Origin: Clostridia bacterium
GTDB taxonomy: Bacteria; Bacillota; Clostridia; Christensenellales; Aristaeellaceae
Assembly: GCA_017412445.1 (NCBI GenBank)
Contig: JAFPYA010000056.1
Location: 1 to 12,634 of the forward strand
Direction: 5' to 3'
DNA length: 12,634 nucleotides
The notes beneath the pieces were generated by a model. It searched no databases and had not been told where the DNA came from. It worked only from the letters and a program-made list of their open reading frames with translations. Positions within the stretch are counted from its first letter, which is position 1; each line of letters opens with the position of its first letter. Shown piece after piece: positions 1-7,032 of the stretch. The translations under genes and the position numbers were made by a program.

Positions 1-40
1 CCTTTTCTGCCGCGAGCTTTTTTGCTTCTTCAAGTGTCAT
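1..40 (-). CDS. 5' end of an unidentified gene (partial, runs off left edge)
   Basis: Only the first 13 codons are visible, reading MTLEEAKKLAAEK. The ATG is at 38-40 and is preceded by a very strong AGGAGGAG ribosome binding site, in which the stop codon of the upstream aldolase gene (TAG at 53-55) is embedded. The gap between the two genes is 12 bases, so this is the third gene of the deoR-aldolase operon and is probably translated efficiently. A Lys/Glu/Ala-rich helical start is all that can be seen; it is too short to assign a family. From the context a sugar or sugar-phosphate enzyme is a reasonable guess, but only a guess. Confidence 0.75.
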   Translation of the reverse strand, partial: MTLEEAKKLAAEK

Positions 41-52
41 TTTTTGCTCCTC

Positions 53-1102
53 CTATTTGCTGACGCTCTTTCTGTAACTTTCAACTTCCCAGCCGACGAT
101 GAAATCGACCAGCTCCTGATCCATGGGCTTTTCGCCGCCAAAGGCCTCGGCGTAGGTGGCCACCTTCATGGCGTCCTTGACCAGGGTCATGCAGTTGAAC
201 GCGCTCTTTGCGCTGTCGCCCAGCGCGTAAATGCCCTTGCCCTTTAATATTATTACGTTAGCGTTTGCCTTTTCGAGGGCGTTTTTGGTGGCGGCGTACA
301 TCACCTTGGGGCCGCAGTAGACTATCTGATCGGGATTGAACGGCTTCATTATCGGCTTGGCCGCTTCCTTGCCTGCGGCGTACTTTAGCGCGGTGGGGCT
401 GGCGTTGAACAACACGAACTGCTTGCCCGTGGCTTTTCTGAGCAGGTCGGCATAGCCCGGCTCCTCGGCGTCGCTGTCAACCTGAGGATAGTCGGTGATC
501 ATGGCGTTGAGCACGTTCATCATGCCGTTCAAGTGAATCGCGAGGTCGTCCACGGTGTTGGCTCCAAAGAACACGCCGTGGTTCTCAAGCAGCACAGTCT
601 TTATGGGCTTATCGGACGCGTCGAATATGTCCTTCATTATCTTGGCCAGCGTGTAGCCGGGACGGCAGGCGGGCACCCACAGCACGGAGTCGCCGAACAG
701 CTTCTCGCACATCTCCTTGCCGTTTGCCGAGCAGGTGAGGCCGTTTATCAGCGCGGGATGCAGGTGCAGCACGTACTTCTGGGGGAACAGGCCGTGCAGC
801 AGCGCTTCGACGCTGGGGCGCTTGTTTTCCTGTCCGGGCAGCTTGGCCTTGGCGCAGTCGGCCACGAACTTGGCCTCCCTCGCCGCGTCCTCGGTGGGGT
901 ATTCCTCGTCGAATATGCCAAGGAGCTTGTTAAGATCCATGGCCACGAAGCTTTCGGTAACTGCGTCCTTGAGCGCGGTGCCGGAGCCCTTAACGTACAT
1001 CACGCCGTTCTCCTTCATGGAGGTGTTGCCGCCTCCGCAGGTGACCAGCTCGGTGTTGGCTCCGTAGAGCCGTGAGAAATAGATAAGTGACGATAGATTC
1101 AA
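53..1102 (-). CDS. class II aldolase, RhaD/YuxG-type aldolase domain
   Basis: A 349-residue zinc-dependent class II aldolase/adducin-family protein, expected to cleave a ketose 1-phosphate to DHAP and an aldehyde in the cytosol. Visible motifs in order: GGGNTS (23-28) and KGSG (38-41) for phosphate binding; the putative catalytic Glu99 in PSVEALLH; HLHP giving zinc ligands His113 and His115; and ENHG giving the third ligand His175. The E-to-first-His spacing of 14 fits the aldolase half of bifunctional rhamnulose-1-phosphate aldolase/dehydrogenases (YuxG type), but the C-terminal short-chain dehydrogenase half is absent and the protein ends at GWEVESYRKSVSK. The start is TTG (1100-1102), overlapping the stop of the deoR gene (TTGA) and preceded by GGAGGG. 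Later ATGs would remove the GGGNTS loop, so the TTG is preferred. The substrate cannot be named from sequence; L-rhamnulose-1-P, L-fuculose-1-P and 5-deoxypentulose-1-P are candidates. Confidence 0.88.
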   Translation of the reverse strand: MNLSSLIYFSRLYGANTELVTCGGGNTSMKENGVMYVKGSGTALKDAVTESFVAMDLNKLLGIFDEEYPTEDAAREAKFVADCAKAKLPGQENKRPSVEALLHGLFPQKYVLHLHPALINGLTCSANGKEMCEKLFGDSVLWVPACRPGYTLAKIMKDIFDASDKPIKTVLLENHGVFFGANTVDDLAIHLNGMMNVLNAMITDYPQVDSDAEEPGYADLLRKATGKQFVLFNASPTALKYAAGKEAAKPIMKPFNPDQIVYCGPKVMYAATKNALEKANANVIILKGKGIYALGDSAKSAFNCMTLVKDAMKVATYAEAFGGEKPMDQELVDFIVGWEVESYRKSVSK

Positions 1103-1878
1103 TCCTCTTCCCTCCTGTCTTCGTACAGCAGCCTGACCTGCTGTTCCTTGAGCGCTTTTGTCCAGTTTTCGTCGGGCTTGAAGTCGGTAACCAGATAATC
1201 GATGTCGTTGAGCGTGCCTATGCGCGCAAACGCGATTTTGTCAAACTTGGTCTTGTCCGCCGCAAGTATTACCTGCTTTGACGAGGCCATCATGGCCCTT
1301 TTGAGCAGCGCGGTGTCCTCGTGGCGGTCGGTAAAGCCTATGCTCATGTCTATGCTGTTGCAGGAAATGATCGCCTTGTCCACGTGGTAGGAGCGCACCA
1401 TGCTCTCGGCCTGATGCCCCGCAAAGGACGGGGCGTTCATGCGCTTGAGGCCGCCCGTGCACAGTATGGTCCAGCCCTCTATGCCGCTGAGCTCCTCCAC
1501 TATCTCCATTGAGTTTGTGATGAGCGTGAGGTTTTTGAGCTGCTTTAGCTGACAGGCAACAAAAAACGAGGTAGAGCTTTCGTCCAGCATGATGTAGTCG
1601 CCGTCGTGTATCAGACCCGCCGCCAGACGCGCTATTGCGTATTTGGCCTCGACATCCGATCTTTTGCGCACATCATACGGGGTTTCCTTGCGCTCGTCCT
1701 CGTTGTATAAAGCACCGCCGTAGGTTCTGCGGGCCACGCCCAGATTTTCCAAACGTTCAAGGTCGCGGCGTATCGTCTCCTCCGACACGCTGTAGCGCTC
1801 CGCCAGCTCGCTTACGCTGACGCGCTTTTCGTCCTTGAGCAGCATGGCTATCTGCTGTCTGCGTTCCTCTGCCAACAT
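1099..1878 (-). CDS. DeoR-family transcriptional regulator of the aldolase operon
   Basis: A 259-residue DeoR-type repressor: an N-terminal winged helix-turn-helix (about residues 5-57, including VSVSELAERYSVSEETIRRDL followed by the typical RTYGGA), then a DeoRC sugar-phosphate sensor domain related to ribose-5-P isomerase (DESSTSFFVA and ITNS segments, then CTGG). Family members repress an operon until a phosphorylated sugar intermediate binds. The chosen ATG (1876-1878) has GGGAGGTG eight bases upstream and gives the canonical MLAEERRQQI start. The frame stays open to 2058, but that extension crosses the promoter and is not protein-like. The gene is first in the operon, overlaps the aldolase start by TTGA, and so is likely autoregulated together with the aldolase. 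Confidence 0.93.
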   Translation of the reverse strand: MLAEERRQQIAMLLKDEKRVSVSELAERYSVSEETIRRDLERLENLGVARRTYGGALYNEDERKETPYDVRKRSDVEAKYAIARLAAGLIHDGDYIMLDESSTSFFVACQLKQLKNLTLITNSMEIVEELSGIEGWTILCTGGLKRMNAPSFAGHQAESMVRSYHVDKAIISCNSIDMSIGFTDRHEDTALLKRAMMASSKQVILAADKTKFDKIAFARIGTLNDIDYLVTDFKPDENWTKALKEQQVRLLYEDRREED

Positions 1879-1903
1879 TAAAGGCACACCTCCCGCCGAC
1901 TTT

Positions 1904-1932
1904 ATTCTATCATAAGCGGGCACAAATGTCCA
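1904..1932 (-). promoter_or_regulatory. sigma-A promoter of the deoR-aldolase operon
   Basis: On the minus strand, TGGACA (1927-1932), a 17-base spacer and TAGAAT (1904-1909), with TGA directly before the -10, i.e. an extended -10. Each hexamer matches consensus at 5 of 6. Transcription would start near 1897, leaving a leader of about 20 bases that carries the GGGAGGTG site. Confidence 0.75.
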
Positions 1933-1940
1933 TAAAACCA

Positions 1941-2010
1941 ACACGCGAAATGTGTTAATTTTTGAGTTTTTGTGGTTTTGTGTGGATTTTATTTGGGTTT
2001 GAGCGTTTGC
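1941..2010. promoter_or_regulatory. possible operator region upstream of deoR
   Basis: Directly upstream of the -35 is the inverted element ACAC-N7-GTGT (1941-1955). Beyond it is a strongly G/T-skewed tract on the plus strand with repeated TTTTTGAG, TTTTTGTG, TTTTGTGTGG and TTTGAG units at roughly ten-base spacing. DeoR proteins often bind repeated T-rich/CAAA-type elements near their own promoter, so this could be the autoregulatory site. The position and repetition are visible; the binding is inference. Confidence 0.3.
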
Positions 2011-2054
2011 GGGGCAGCAAATTGCCAATGCGGCGAAAGCTTTCCGGCAGAATT

Positions 2055-2091
2055 GCAAAAGCGGAAGAGTGAACGATTCACTCTCCCGCTT
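2055..2091 (-). terminator. intrinsic terminator of the CbiC-like gene
   Basis: Inverted repeat 2060-2072 / 2078-2090 (13 pairs, one of them G-U on the minus strand), extendable by A-T pairs at both ends, with a very short loop. On the minus strand the stem is followed by TTTTG and preceded by an A-rich stretch. It ends transcription of the gene at 2129-2737 before the deoR operon, so the two are separate units. Confidence 0.85.
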
Positions 2092-2128
2092 AAAGAAGGT
2101 ATATGCTTTTTGTGAAATTCAAGCCGTT

Positions 2129-2737
2129 TTATCTGCTGTTTTCCCTTATGGTCTCAAGCACGGCCTCAAACACCGCCTGGGCCGCCATCGTGCCGCCGCT
2201 TTTGCCTCGGGTGACGATAAAGGCCATGTCGCTCTCTCTGAGCTTTTCCTTGAGCTGCACCGCCGCCGCGTAGCCCGTGACCGTGCACAAAAGGCTCACG
2301 TCCACGAGAGGCTCGCACTGCCTGTGCGCAAGCAGCCGGCTTAGCGCCGCCGGCGCGCTGCCCAGTATCAAAAGCTTGTTGCCGGGCATGGTCAGCGCCA
2401 TGTCCGTGGCCACCTCGGCGCGGGTCACGCCCTTGGCGTTGGCCTTGAGCAGCACCTCGGGGTCGTCAATAAAGCACTTGACCTTGACCAGGCTTTCATC
2501 CAGGCCGTCAAGCTTGAGGCTCCGCATGAGTATGTCGGTGTCGGTCACTATCGTGCCGCCGTTTGTGATGAGTCTTCTTATATTGGAAACGACTGTTGGG
2601 CTGAACTGCAGGCTCTGCGCCAGCGCCTCGTCCTGCGTGCGCGCCAATGTCTTTGCTACTATGCTTTGGGTCTCCTCGCTGGTAAAAGGAACATTCATGC
2701 GACGCACGTCCAGTACACGCCTCGAATGCTTCACCAT
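2129..2737 (-). CDS. CbiC/CobH-family (precorrin-8X methylmutase-like) protein, probable active-site variant
   Basis: A 202-residue protein of the precorrin isomerase fold. Family signposts appear in order: LQFSP (43-47), GGTIVTDTDIL (60-70), GVTRAE (103-108), ILGSAPAAL (124-132; compare GNAPTAL), VTGYAAAVQLKE (153-164; compare VGFVGAAESKE) and TRGKSGGTMAA (177-186; compare RGxKGGSxVA). The family normally moves the C-11 methyl of precorrin-8X to C-12 using a histidine in an R-V/I-I-H-A/T-T/S-G-D segment. Here that segment aligns as KTLARTQD (29-36), so the histidine position is Ala32. The gene has its own promoter and terminator and no cobalamin gene beside it. The start ATG (2735-2737) is preceded by AGAAGGAGAG. 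Membership of the fold is well supported; a cobalamin role is doubtful. It may bind a tetrapyrrole or have another function. Confidence 0.8.
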   Translation of the reverse strand: MVKHSRRVLDVRRMNVPFTSEETQSIVAKTLARTQDEALAQSLQFSPTVVSNIRRLITNGGTIVTDTDILMRSLKLDGLDESLVKVKCFIDDPEVLLKANAKGVTRAEVATDMALTMPGNKLLILGSAPAALSRLLAHRQCEPLVDVSLLCTVTGYAAAVQLKEKLRESDMAFIVTRGKSGGTMAAQAVFEAVLETIRENSR

Positions 2738-2790
2738 TTATTGCTCTCCTTCTTTACACCTGATAACAAATTCATCCTCTATGAAGATAA

Positions 2791-2819
2791 AATATACTCC
2801 GTTATATTAAAAATATCAA
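2791..2819 (-). promoter_or_regulatory. sigma-A promoter of the CbiC-like gene
   Basis: Minus-strand TTGATA (2814-2819), a 17-base spacer and TATATT (2791-2796), both 5 of 6 to consensus, in an AT-rich stretch. The predicted start near 2784 gives a leader of about 46 bases. The remainder of 2738-2910 holds no recognisable gene, and I see no convincing terminator after the cupin gene that ends at 2911. Confidence 0.7.
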
Positions 2820-2910
2820 GTAAAAAGCATCAAATTCTTTTGTACTCTTGCGCCAAATTTAAGGTCTTTTGCAGTTAAGCAAGCGTTATGTTTATATTAC
2901 CAATTTTGCA

Positions 2911-3258
2911 TCATGCGTAGAGTATGAGCGCGATGAACTCGAGCGGCTCGCTGCCCGTGTTTTTGAGCGCGTGACTGTGGCCGTCGGGGCAGATGGCTAC
3001 ATCACCCGGATTTACGTGGATCACGGTGCCGTCGTCCGTGTATTCGCCGCTGCCCTTGAGAAAATAGAACACCTCACTGTCGCCCGTGTGCGTGTGCTCG
3101 CCTATGCTGTTGCCGGGCTCTATGCGCATGAGGTTGAACATGCGCCCCTTGCCGTTCATTTCCTCTGCGCCGTTAAGCAGCTTTAGCATTCTGGTCTCGC
3201 CAATGCCGTTTCGTATGCACTTGAATTCGATTGCCTGTTCGTCACTTCTTCTTATCAT
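2911..3258 (-). CDS. small single-domain cupin protein
   Basis: A 115-residue cupin_2 barrel. Both cupin motifs match exactly: motif 1 G49-x5-H55-x-H57-x4-E62-x6-G69, and motif 2 G85-x5-P91-x-G93-x2-H96-x3-N100. The likely metal ligands are therefore His55, His57, Glu62 and His96. Such proteins are isomerases, dioxygenases or ligand-binding proteins; nothing here tells which. The ATG (3256-3258) overlaps the stop of the alcohol dehydrogenase gene as ATGA, so the two are translationally coupled and share the promoter at 4457-4485. The coupling suggests that the cupin acts on or senses a substrate or product of the dehydrogenase. Confidence 0.88.
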   Translation of the reverse strand: MIRRSDEQAIEFKCIRNGIGETRMLKLLNGAEEMNGKGRMFNLMRIEPGNSIGEHTHTGDSEVFYFLKGSGEYTDDGTVIHVNPGDVAICPDGHSHALKNTGSEPLEFIALILYA

Positions 3259-4412
3259 AATTTTATTCCGCCTTTCACAAATTTTGATAATATCCGCCTT
3301 ATATCCTCCTGCGTCACGTCGCCCAGCGTGTTCCTTACCGAGTTGTTGTTCTGCCAGCGCGGAAGCGCGCTTTCCAATTCCTCGGGGCTGATAAACACGT
3401 TTTTAAGCTGTGTGCAGGCGCGTATGAGCTTTATGAGCCGCGCCTTTTTTACGCCCGTTTGCTTATAAAACCCGTCGCTTATTCCGTCCTCAAATTCAAG
3501 CAAATCTTCAAGGAACGCCGCCGAGGCTATGCCGTGGGGCACGTGGAAGCGCTCGGTCAGATAGTAGCCCATGTTGTGCGGAAAGCAGGTGCCTGTCAGG
3601 TTTATCGCCATCCCGCCCAGCAGAGAGGCCTCGTAGAGCGCCTGAACGTCGTCCTTTGTAAGAAAGCCGTCGTCTGCAAGGTCGCTGAGCGCAGGCGCGA
3701 AATCCGTCCGCGTGAGCTCGTTTACGCCCTCAAGCATCCTTTCAAGCGGCTGAATCGCCATGCGCACGCCCTCATCTGCGTAAAGGCGCGTAAGCGCGCT
3801 CGCTTTTTTGCTGAAGCGGCTCTCCACGCAGTGCGCTATCACGTCTATGCCGCAGGACAGCGCGCTTTCGGCCTTCATGGACAGCATGTAGCGCGCGTTG
3901 CCAAAGGCCGCGCGGGCATAGAGGCGTTCATCGTGAATGCTGTGCTTCTTGCCGCTTGAATCGGTCAGAACCGAGACCATCGTGACCTCGCTGCCCGTGC
4001 CCGCCGTGGTGCCTATAAGGCCTATTGGCAGCGGCTCTATAGGCCAGGCCTTGGCGTAGAATTCCTTCTCGCTCATGTCGGGATTTGCCGCGAACACCGC
4101 CACCGCCTTGGCCGCGTCCATTGGCGAGCCTCCGCCTATGCCGAGTATGAAATCCGCCCCTGCACCGTGGGCGGCGCGCCCTGCCGCGATGACATCCTCG
4201 ATTCGGGGGTTCGCCGTAATGCCGTCAAACACCTGCGCCTCGTATTCTTCGCCCTTGAGCGCGTTAAGCGCGTCGTCGAGTGCCCCGCTGTTTTTTGCCG
4301 CGCTTGCAGAGCATACTATAAACGCGCGCCTGCCCATAGCCCTGAGCGCTTCGGCGTTCTTAACTACCGCTCCGTCACAGGCAAACAGCCTGACCGGCAT
4401 ATAACAGTTCAT
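3255..4412 (-). CDS. iron-containing (group III) alcohol dehydrogenase
   Basis: A 385-residue NAD(P)-dependent Fe-type alcohol dehydrogenase. The nucleotide-binding part has GGGSPMDAAK (93-102) and GTTAGTGSEVT (134-144). The metal site is Asp190 and His194 (CGIDVIAHCVES), His279 (CFPHNMGYYLT) and His293 (VPHG), with the 14-residue spacing between the last two that the family shows. The second histidine often found four residues after the third ligand (H267 in FucO) is Tyr283 here, as expected from subfamilies with an H-x3-Y-x-L-T pattern. The start is ATG 4410-4412, not the GTG six bases upstream: GGAGG ends seven bases before the ATG but would overlap the GTG start. First gene of a two-gene operon with the cupin. 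The substrate is unknown. Confidence 0.92.
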   Translation of the reverse strand: MNCYMPVRLFACDGAVVKNAEALRAMGRRAFIVCSASAAKNSGALDDALNALKGEEYEAQVFDGITANPRIEDVIAAGRAAHGAGADFILGIGGGSPMDAAKAVAVFAANPDMSEKEFYAKAWPIEPLPIGLIGTTAGTGSEVTMVSVLTDSSGKKHSIHDERLYARAAFGNARYMLSMKAESALSCGIDVIAHCVESRFSKKASALTRLYADEGVRMAIQPLERMLEGVNELTRTDFAPALSDLADDGFLTKDDVQALYEASLLGGMAINLTGTCFPHNMGYYLTERFHVPHGIASAAFLEDLLEFEDGISDGFYKQTGVKKARLIKLIRACTQLKNVFISPEELESALPRWQNNNSVRNTLGDVTQEDIRRILSKFVKGGIKL

Positions 4413-4456
4413 GGGCACCTCCGTATCAATTTAGCGTATTAACATCCTAAAGTAAC

Positions 4457-4485
4457 ATTATAGCAAATCCATACGCAAAAGTCAA
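4457..4485 (-). promoter_or_regulatory. strong sigma-A promoter of the adh-cupin operon
   Basis: Minus-strand TTGACT (4480-4485), a 17-base spacer and a perfect TATAAT (4457-4462) with TGC directly before it (extended -10). It is among the best promoters of the window, with a predicted leader of about 38 bases. Just upstream, TGAGCG occurs twice on the minus strand with an 11-base period (4494-4499 and 4505-4510), which could be a regulator site. Confidence 0.85.
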
Positions 4486-4579
4486 ATTTTGCACGCTCAA
4501 AATTCGCTCAGGCAGGCAAGCTGTTTTTGAGGGTTCAGCGCAAAAAAATATGGCAGATGCGCCTTAAGCGAAGGGCAGC

Positions 4580-4609
4580 AAAATACCCGCCACGATGAGC
4601 GGCGGGTAT
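4580..4609 (-). terminator. intrinsic terminator of pheST
   Basis: Perfect 9-bp inverted repeat ATACCCGCC (4583-4591) / GGCGGGTAT (4601-4609) with a 9-base loop, followed on the minus strand by TTTT. It lies 20 bases after the pheT stop and separates pheST from the adh-cupin unit. Confidence 0.88.
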
Positions 4610-4628
4610 GTAAATGAATATCGATAAA

Positions 4629-7019
4629 TTATGCTCTGATGCTCGCGCCGAAGCTCTTGGCGGTGGAGGAAATGATCTTGTCCATGGCGGCGTTGATTTC
4701 CGCGTCTGTCAGCGTGTGATCGGGCGAGCGGAAGTAGATGCTGAAGGCCAGCGACTTTTTGCCCGCGCCCAGACGCTCGCCGCGGTAGACGTCAAAGAGC
4801 TTAACGTCCTCGCACAGCTTGCCCGCGGCCTTGTATATGGCCTTGAGCAGCGTGCCCGCTCCGACCTCCTCGTCCACGAGCAGCGCTATGTCGCGGCTGA
4901 CGGCAGGGAATTTGGGCAGGGGCTTGACCGCGCCCAGCTCGACCTTGCAGGCCCTGAGCGCCTCAGCGTCGATGTCGGCCACGTATGCCCTTTCGCTGAG
5001 CTCGAAGGCCTCGGCGATAAGCGGGTGGATCTCGCCTATCGTGCCCAGCTTTACGCTGCCGCCGCGGAGGCTGAGCTCAGCTTTGCGGCCGGGATGATAG
5101 TAGTCGTCGCCGCCCGCCTGCACGTCGGGCGTGAGGCCGTAGCGGTCGCACAGGCACATCACCACGCGCTTGAGCGCGTAGAAATCGGCGCCGTCGCCGT
5201 ACATGCCTATCACGAGGCGGCTGTGCTCCTCGGGCAGCTCGCCCTCTCCCCTGGGCAGGAATACGGGCGAGACCTCCATGAGCCTCGCCGACTCGTTGCC
5301 GCGGTTCATGTTGAGCGAGAGGGAATTGAGCATGCTGGGCACGAGCGTAGTGCGCATGACCGAGGTGTCCTCGCCCAGAGGGTTGCGTATGCGCACGCAG
5401 CTTAAGCGGCTGTCGCCCTCCTTAAGGCCCAGCTTTGTGAGCCAGGTGGGCGAAATGAAGCTGAATGACTGCGCCTCGAAAAAGCCCATGCCGACCAGCG
5501 CCTTCTTTATGCCCATGCCGAAGGACTGCTTTTCGTTGCGGAAGCCCGGCATGGTCACGCCCGTCATGAGCGTGGAGGGTATGTGGTCGTAGCCGTACAT
5601 GCGCAGCACCTCTTCGCTGAGGTCGGCCTCGCCCTCTATATCCTGCCTGTAGGCGGGCACTGTGCAGGTGAGCGTGTCGCCGCATATCTCGGTGTCGATA
5701 TTCAGGGACAAAAGTATGTCCTCCATCTTTTCGGTGGGCACGTCAACGCCTATGCGCCTGCGGATGCGGTTGGCATCCGCCGTGATCACCTTCTGAGGCG
5801 CGGGGGACGGATAGTGATCGTATGCGCTGGGCACAATCTCGCCGCAGCCGAGCATTTCGACCAGCATGCACGCGCGGTCGAGCGCCTCCATGCAGGTTTC
5901 GGCGCACACGCCCTTTTCGAAGCGGCCGCTGGACTCGGTGCGTATGCCAAGGGTTCTGGCGGTGACACGGTTGTTGCCGCGCTCAAACGCCGCACACTCA
6001 AACAGCACGCTCGCGGTGTCGTTAACTATCTCGCTCTCCTCGCCGCCCATACTGCCGGCAAGACCCGTGGCATTTTCGTTGTCCGCTATCACCAGCATGC
6101 TGCCGTTCAGGGTGTGCTCCTTGCCGTCAAGGGTCTTGAGCACCTCTCCCTCATGCGCCCTGCGCACGACTATGGTGCTGTCCTTGACCTTGCTCAGGTC
6201 GAAGGCGTGCATGGGGTGACCCGTCTCAAGCATCACGAAGTTGGTTATGTCCACTATGTTGTTTATGGACCTCATGCCCGCGCCGTGCAGATATTCGCGC
6301 ATCCACTTGGGCGAGGGGCCGATTTTCACGTTTGTGATTATGCGGGCGCAGTAGCGCGGGCAGTTGGTTTCGTCCTCCACGCGCACCTTGGCGTAGTCGT
6401 CAAACGTGCCCTTGCCGGTCTCTTTGAAGCTGATTTCGGGCATAACGAAGTGCTCGCCCAGCACGCTTGCGCTCTCGCGGGCTACGCCCCATACGCTCAG
6501 GCAGTCCGGGCGGTTGGCGAGGATTTCGTATTCTATCACGTCGTCGCCAAGGCCGAACACCTCGCCTGCGGGCGTGCCGAGGGGATAATCCTCGTTAAGT
6601 ATGATTATGCCCTTGTCGCCGCAGTGCGGGTACAGGCTCTCCGGCACGTCGAGCTCGGGGCCCGAGCAGAGCATGCCGCAGGATTCCACGCCGCGTATCT
6701 TGCCCTTTTTGATAGTGCCGCCGGGCAGAACCGCGCCCTCGAGCGCGCAGCACACGAGCTCGCCCGCCGCGACGTTAGGCGCGCCGCAGACTATCTGCAG
6801 GGGCTCGCCCTGACCCACGTCCACCGTGCAGACGTGGAGATGGTCGCTGTCGGGATGCATTTCGCAGGTGAGCACCCTGCCGACCACCACGTTTGTGAAT
6901 TTGGCGGTATTCTCCCAGCCTTCGACCGCCGTGCCGGTCATTATCATGCGGCGGGCGTACTCCTCTGGCGTCATGTCGATTTTGGTGTATTCATTGAGCC
7001 ATTTCATCGGTATTTTCAT
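4629..7019 (-). CDS. pheT: phenylalanyl-tRNA synthetase beta subunit
   Basis: A 796-residue PheT of the full bacterial type (family about 800). Domains in order: N-terminal MKIPMKWLNEY; an EMAP/OB tRNA-binding fold at about 39-150 (DSDHLHVCTVDVG, GAPNV, IRGVESCGMLCS); the B3/B4 domain at about 210-385 that holds the editing site (HPMHAFDLSK, RRAHEGE, FERGNNR); the B5 domain at about 405-475 with the Mg-binding stretch DIEGEADLSEEVLRMYGYD; the inactive synthetase-like core; and the C-terminal FDX-ACB anticodon domain at about 704-796 (FPAVSRDIALLVDE). It forms the alpha2-beta2 enzyme with PheS, charges tRNA-Phe and hydrolyses Tyr-tRNA-Phe. The ATG is preceded by GAGGAGG and sits 13 bases after the pheS stop. 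It is controlled by the T-box upstream of pheS. Confidence 0.98.
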   Translation of the reverse strand: MKIPMKWLNEYTKIDMTPEEYARRMIMTGTAVEGWENTAKFTNVVVGRVLTCEMHPDSDHLHVCTVDVGQGEPLQIVCGAPNVAAGELVCCALEGAVLPGGTIKKGKIRGVESCGMLCSGPELDVPESLYPHCGDKGIIILNEDYPLGTPAGEVFGLGDDVIEYEILANRPDCLSVWGVARESASVLGEHFVMPEISFKETGKGTFDDYAKVRVEDETNCPRYCARIITNVKIGPSPKWMREYLHGAGMRSINNIVDITNFVMLETGHPMHAFDLSKVKDSTIVVRRAHEGEVLKTLDGKEHTLNGSMLVIADNENATGLAGSMGGEESEIVNDTASVLFECAAFERGNNRVTARTLGIRTESSGRFEKGVCAETCMEALDRACMLVEMLGCGEIVPSAYDHYPSPAPQKVITADANRIRRRIGVDVPTEKMEDILLSLNIDTEICGDTLTCTVPAYRQDIEGEADLSEEVLRMYGYDHIPSTLMTGVTMPGFRNEKQSFGMGIKKALVGMGFFEAQSFSFISPTWLTKLGLKEGDSRLSCVRIRNPLGEDTSVMRTTLVPSMLNSLSLNMNRGNESARLMEVSPVFLPRGEGELPEEHSRLVIGMYGDGADFYALKRVVMCLCDRYGLTPDVQAGGDDYYHPGRKAELSLRGGSVKLGTIGEIHPLIAEAFELSERAYVADIDAEALRACKVELGAVKPLPKFPAVSRDIALLVDEEVGAGTLLKAIYKAAGKLCEDVKLFDVYRGERLGAGKKSLAFSIYFRSPDHTLTDAEINAAMDKIISSTAKSFGASIRA

Positions 7020-7032
7020 AGCCTTGTCCTCC

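Noticed and set aside
533..1075. Plus-strand frame of 180 codons opposite the aldolase
   Set aside because: Mirror of the aldolase codons; no ribosome binding site or domain.
1879..2058. Possible 60-residue N-terminal extension of the DeoR protein
   Set aside because: The extension runs through the promoter at 1904-1932 and is not protein-like; the ATG at 1878 has an excellent ribosome binding site and gives the family N-terminus.
4614..5405. Plus-strand frame of 263 codons opposite the 3' end of pheT
   Set aside because: Antisense to the conserved FDX-ACB region of PheT, without any recognisable motif.
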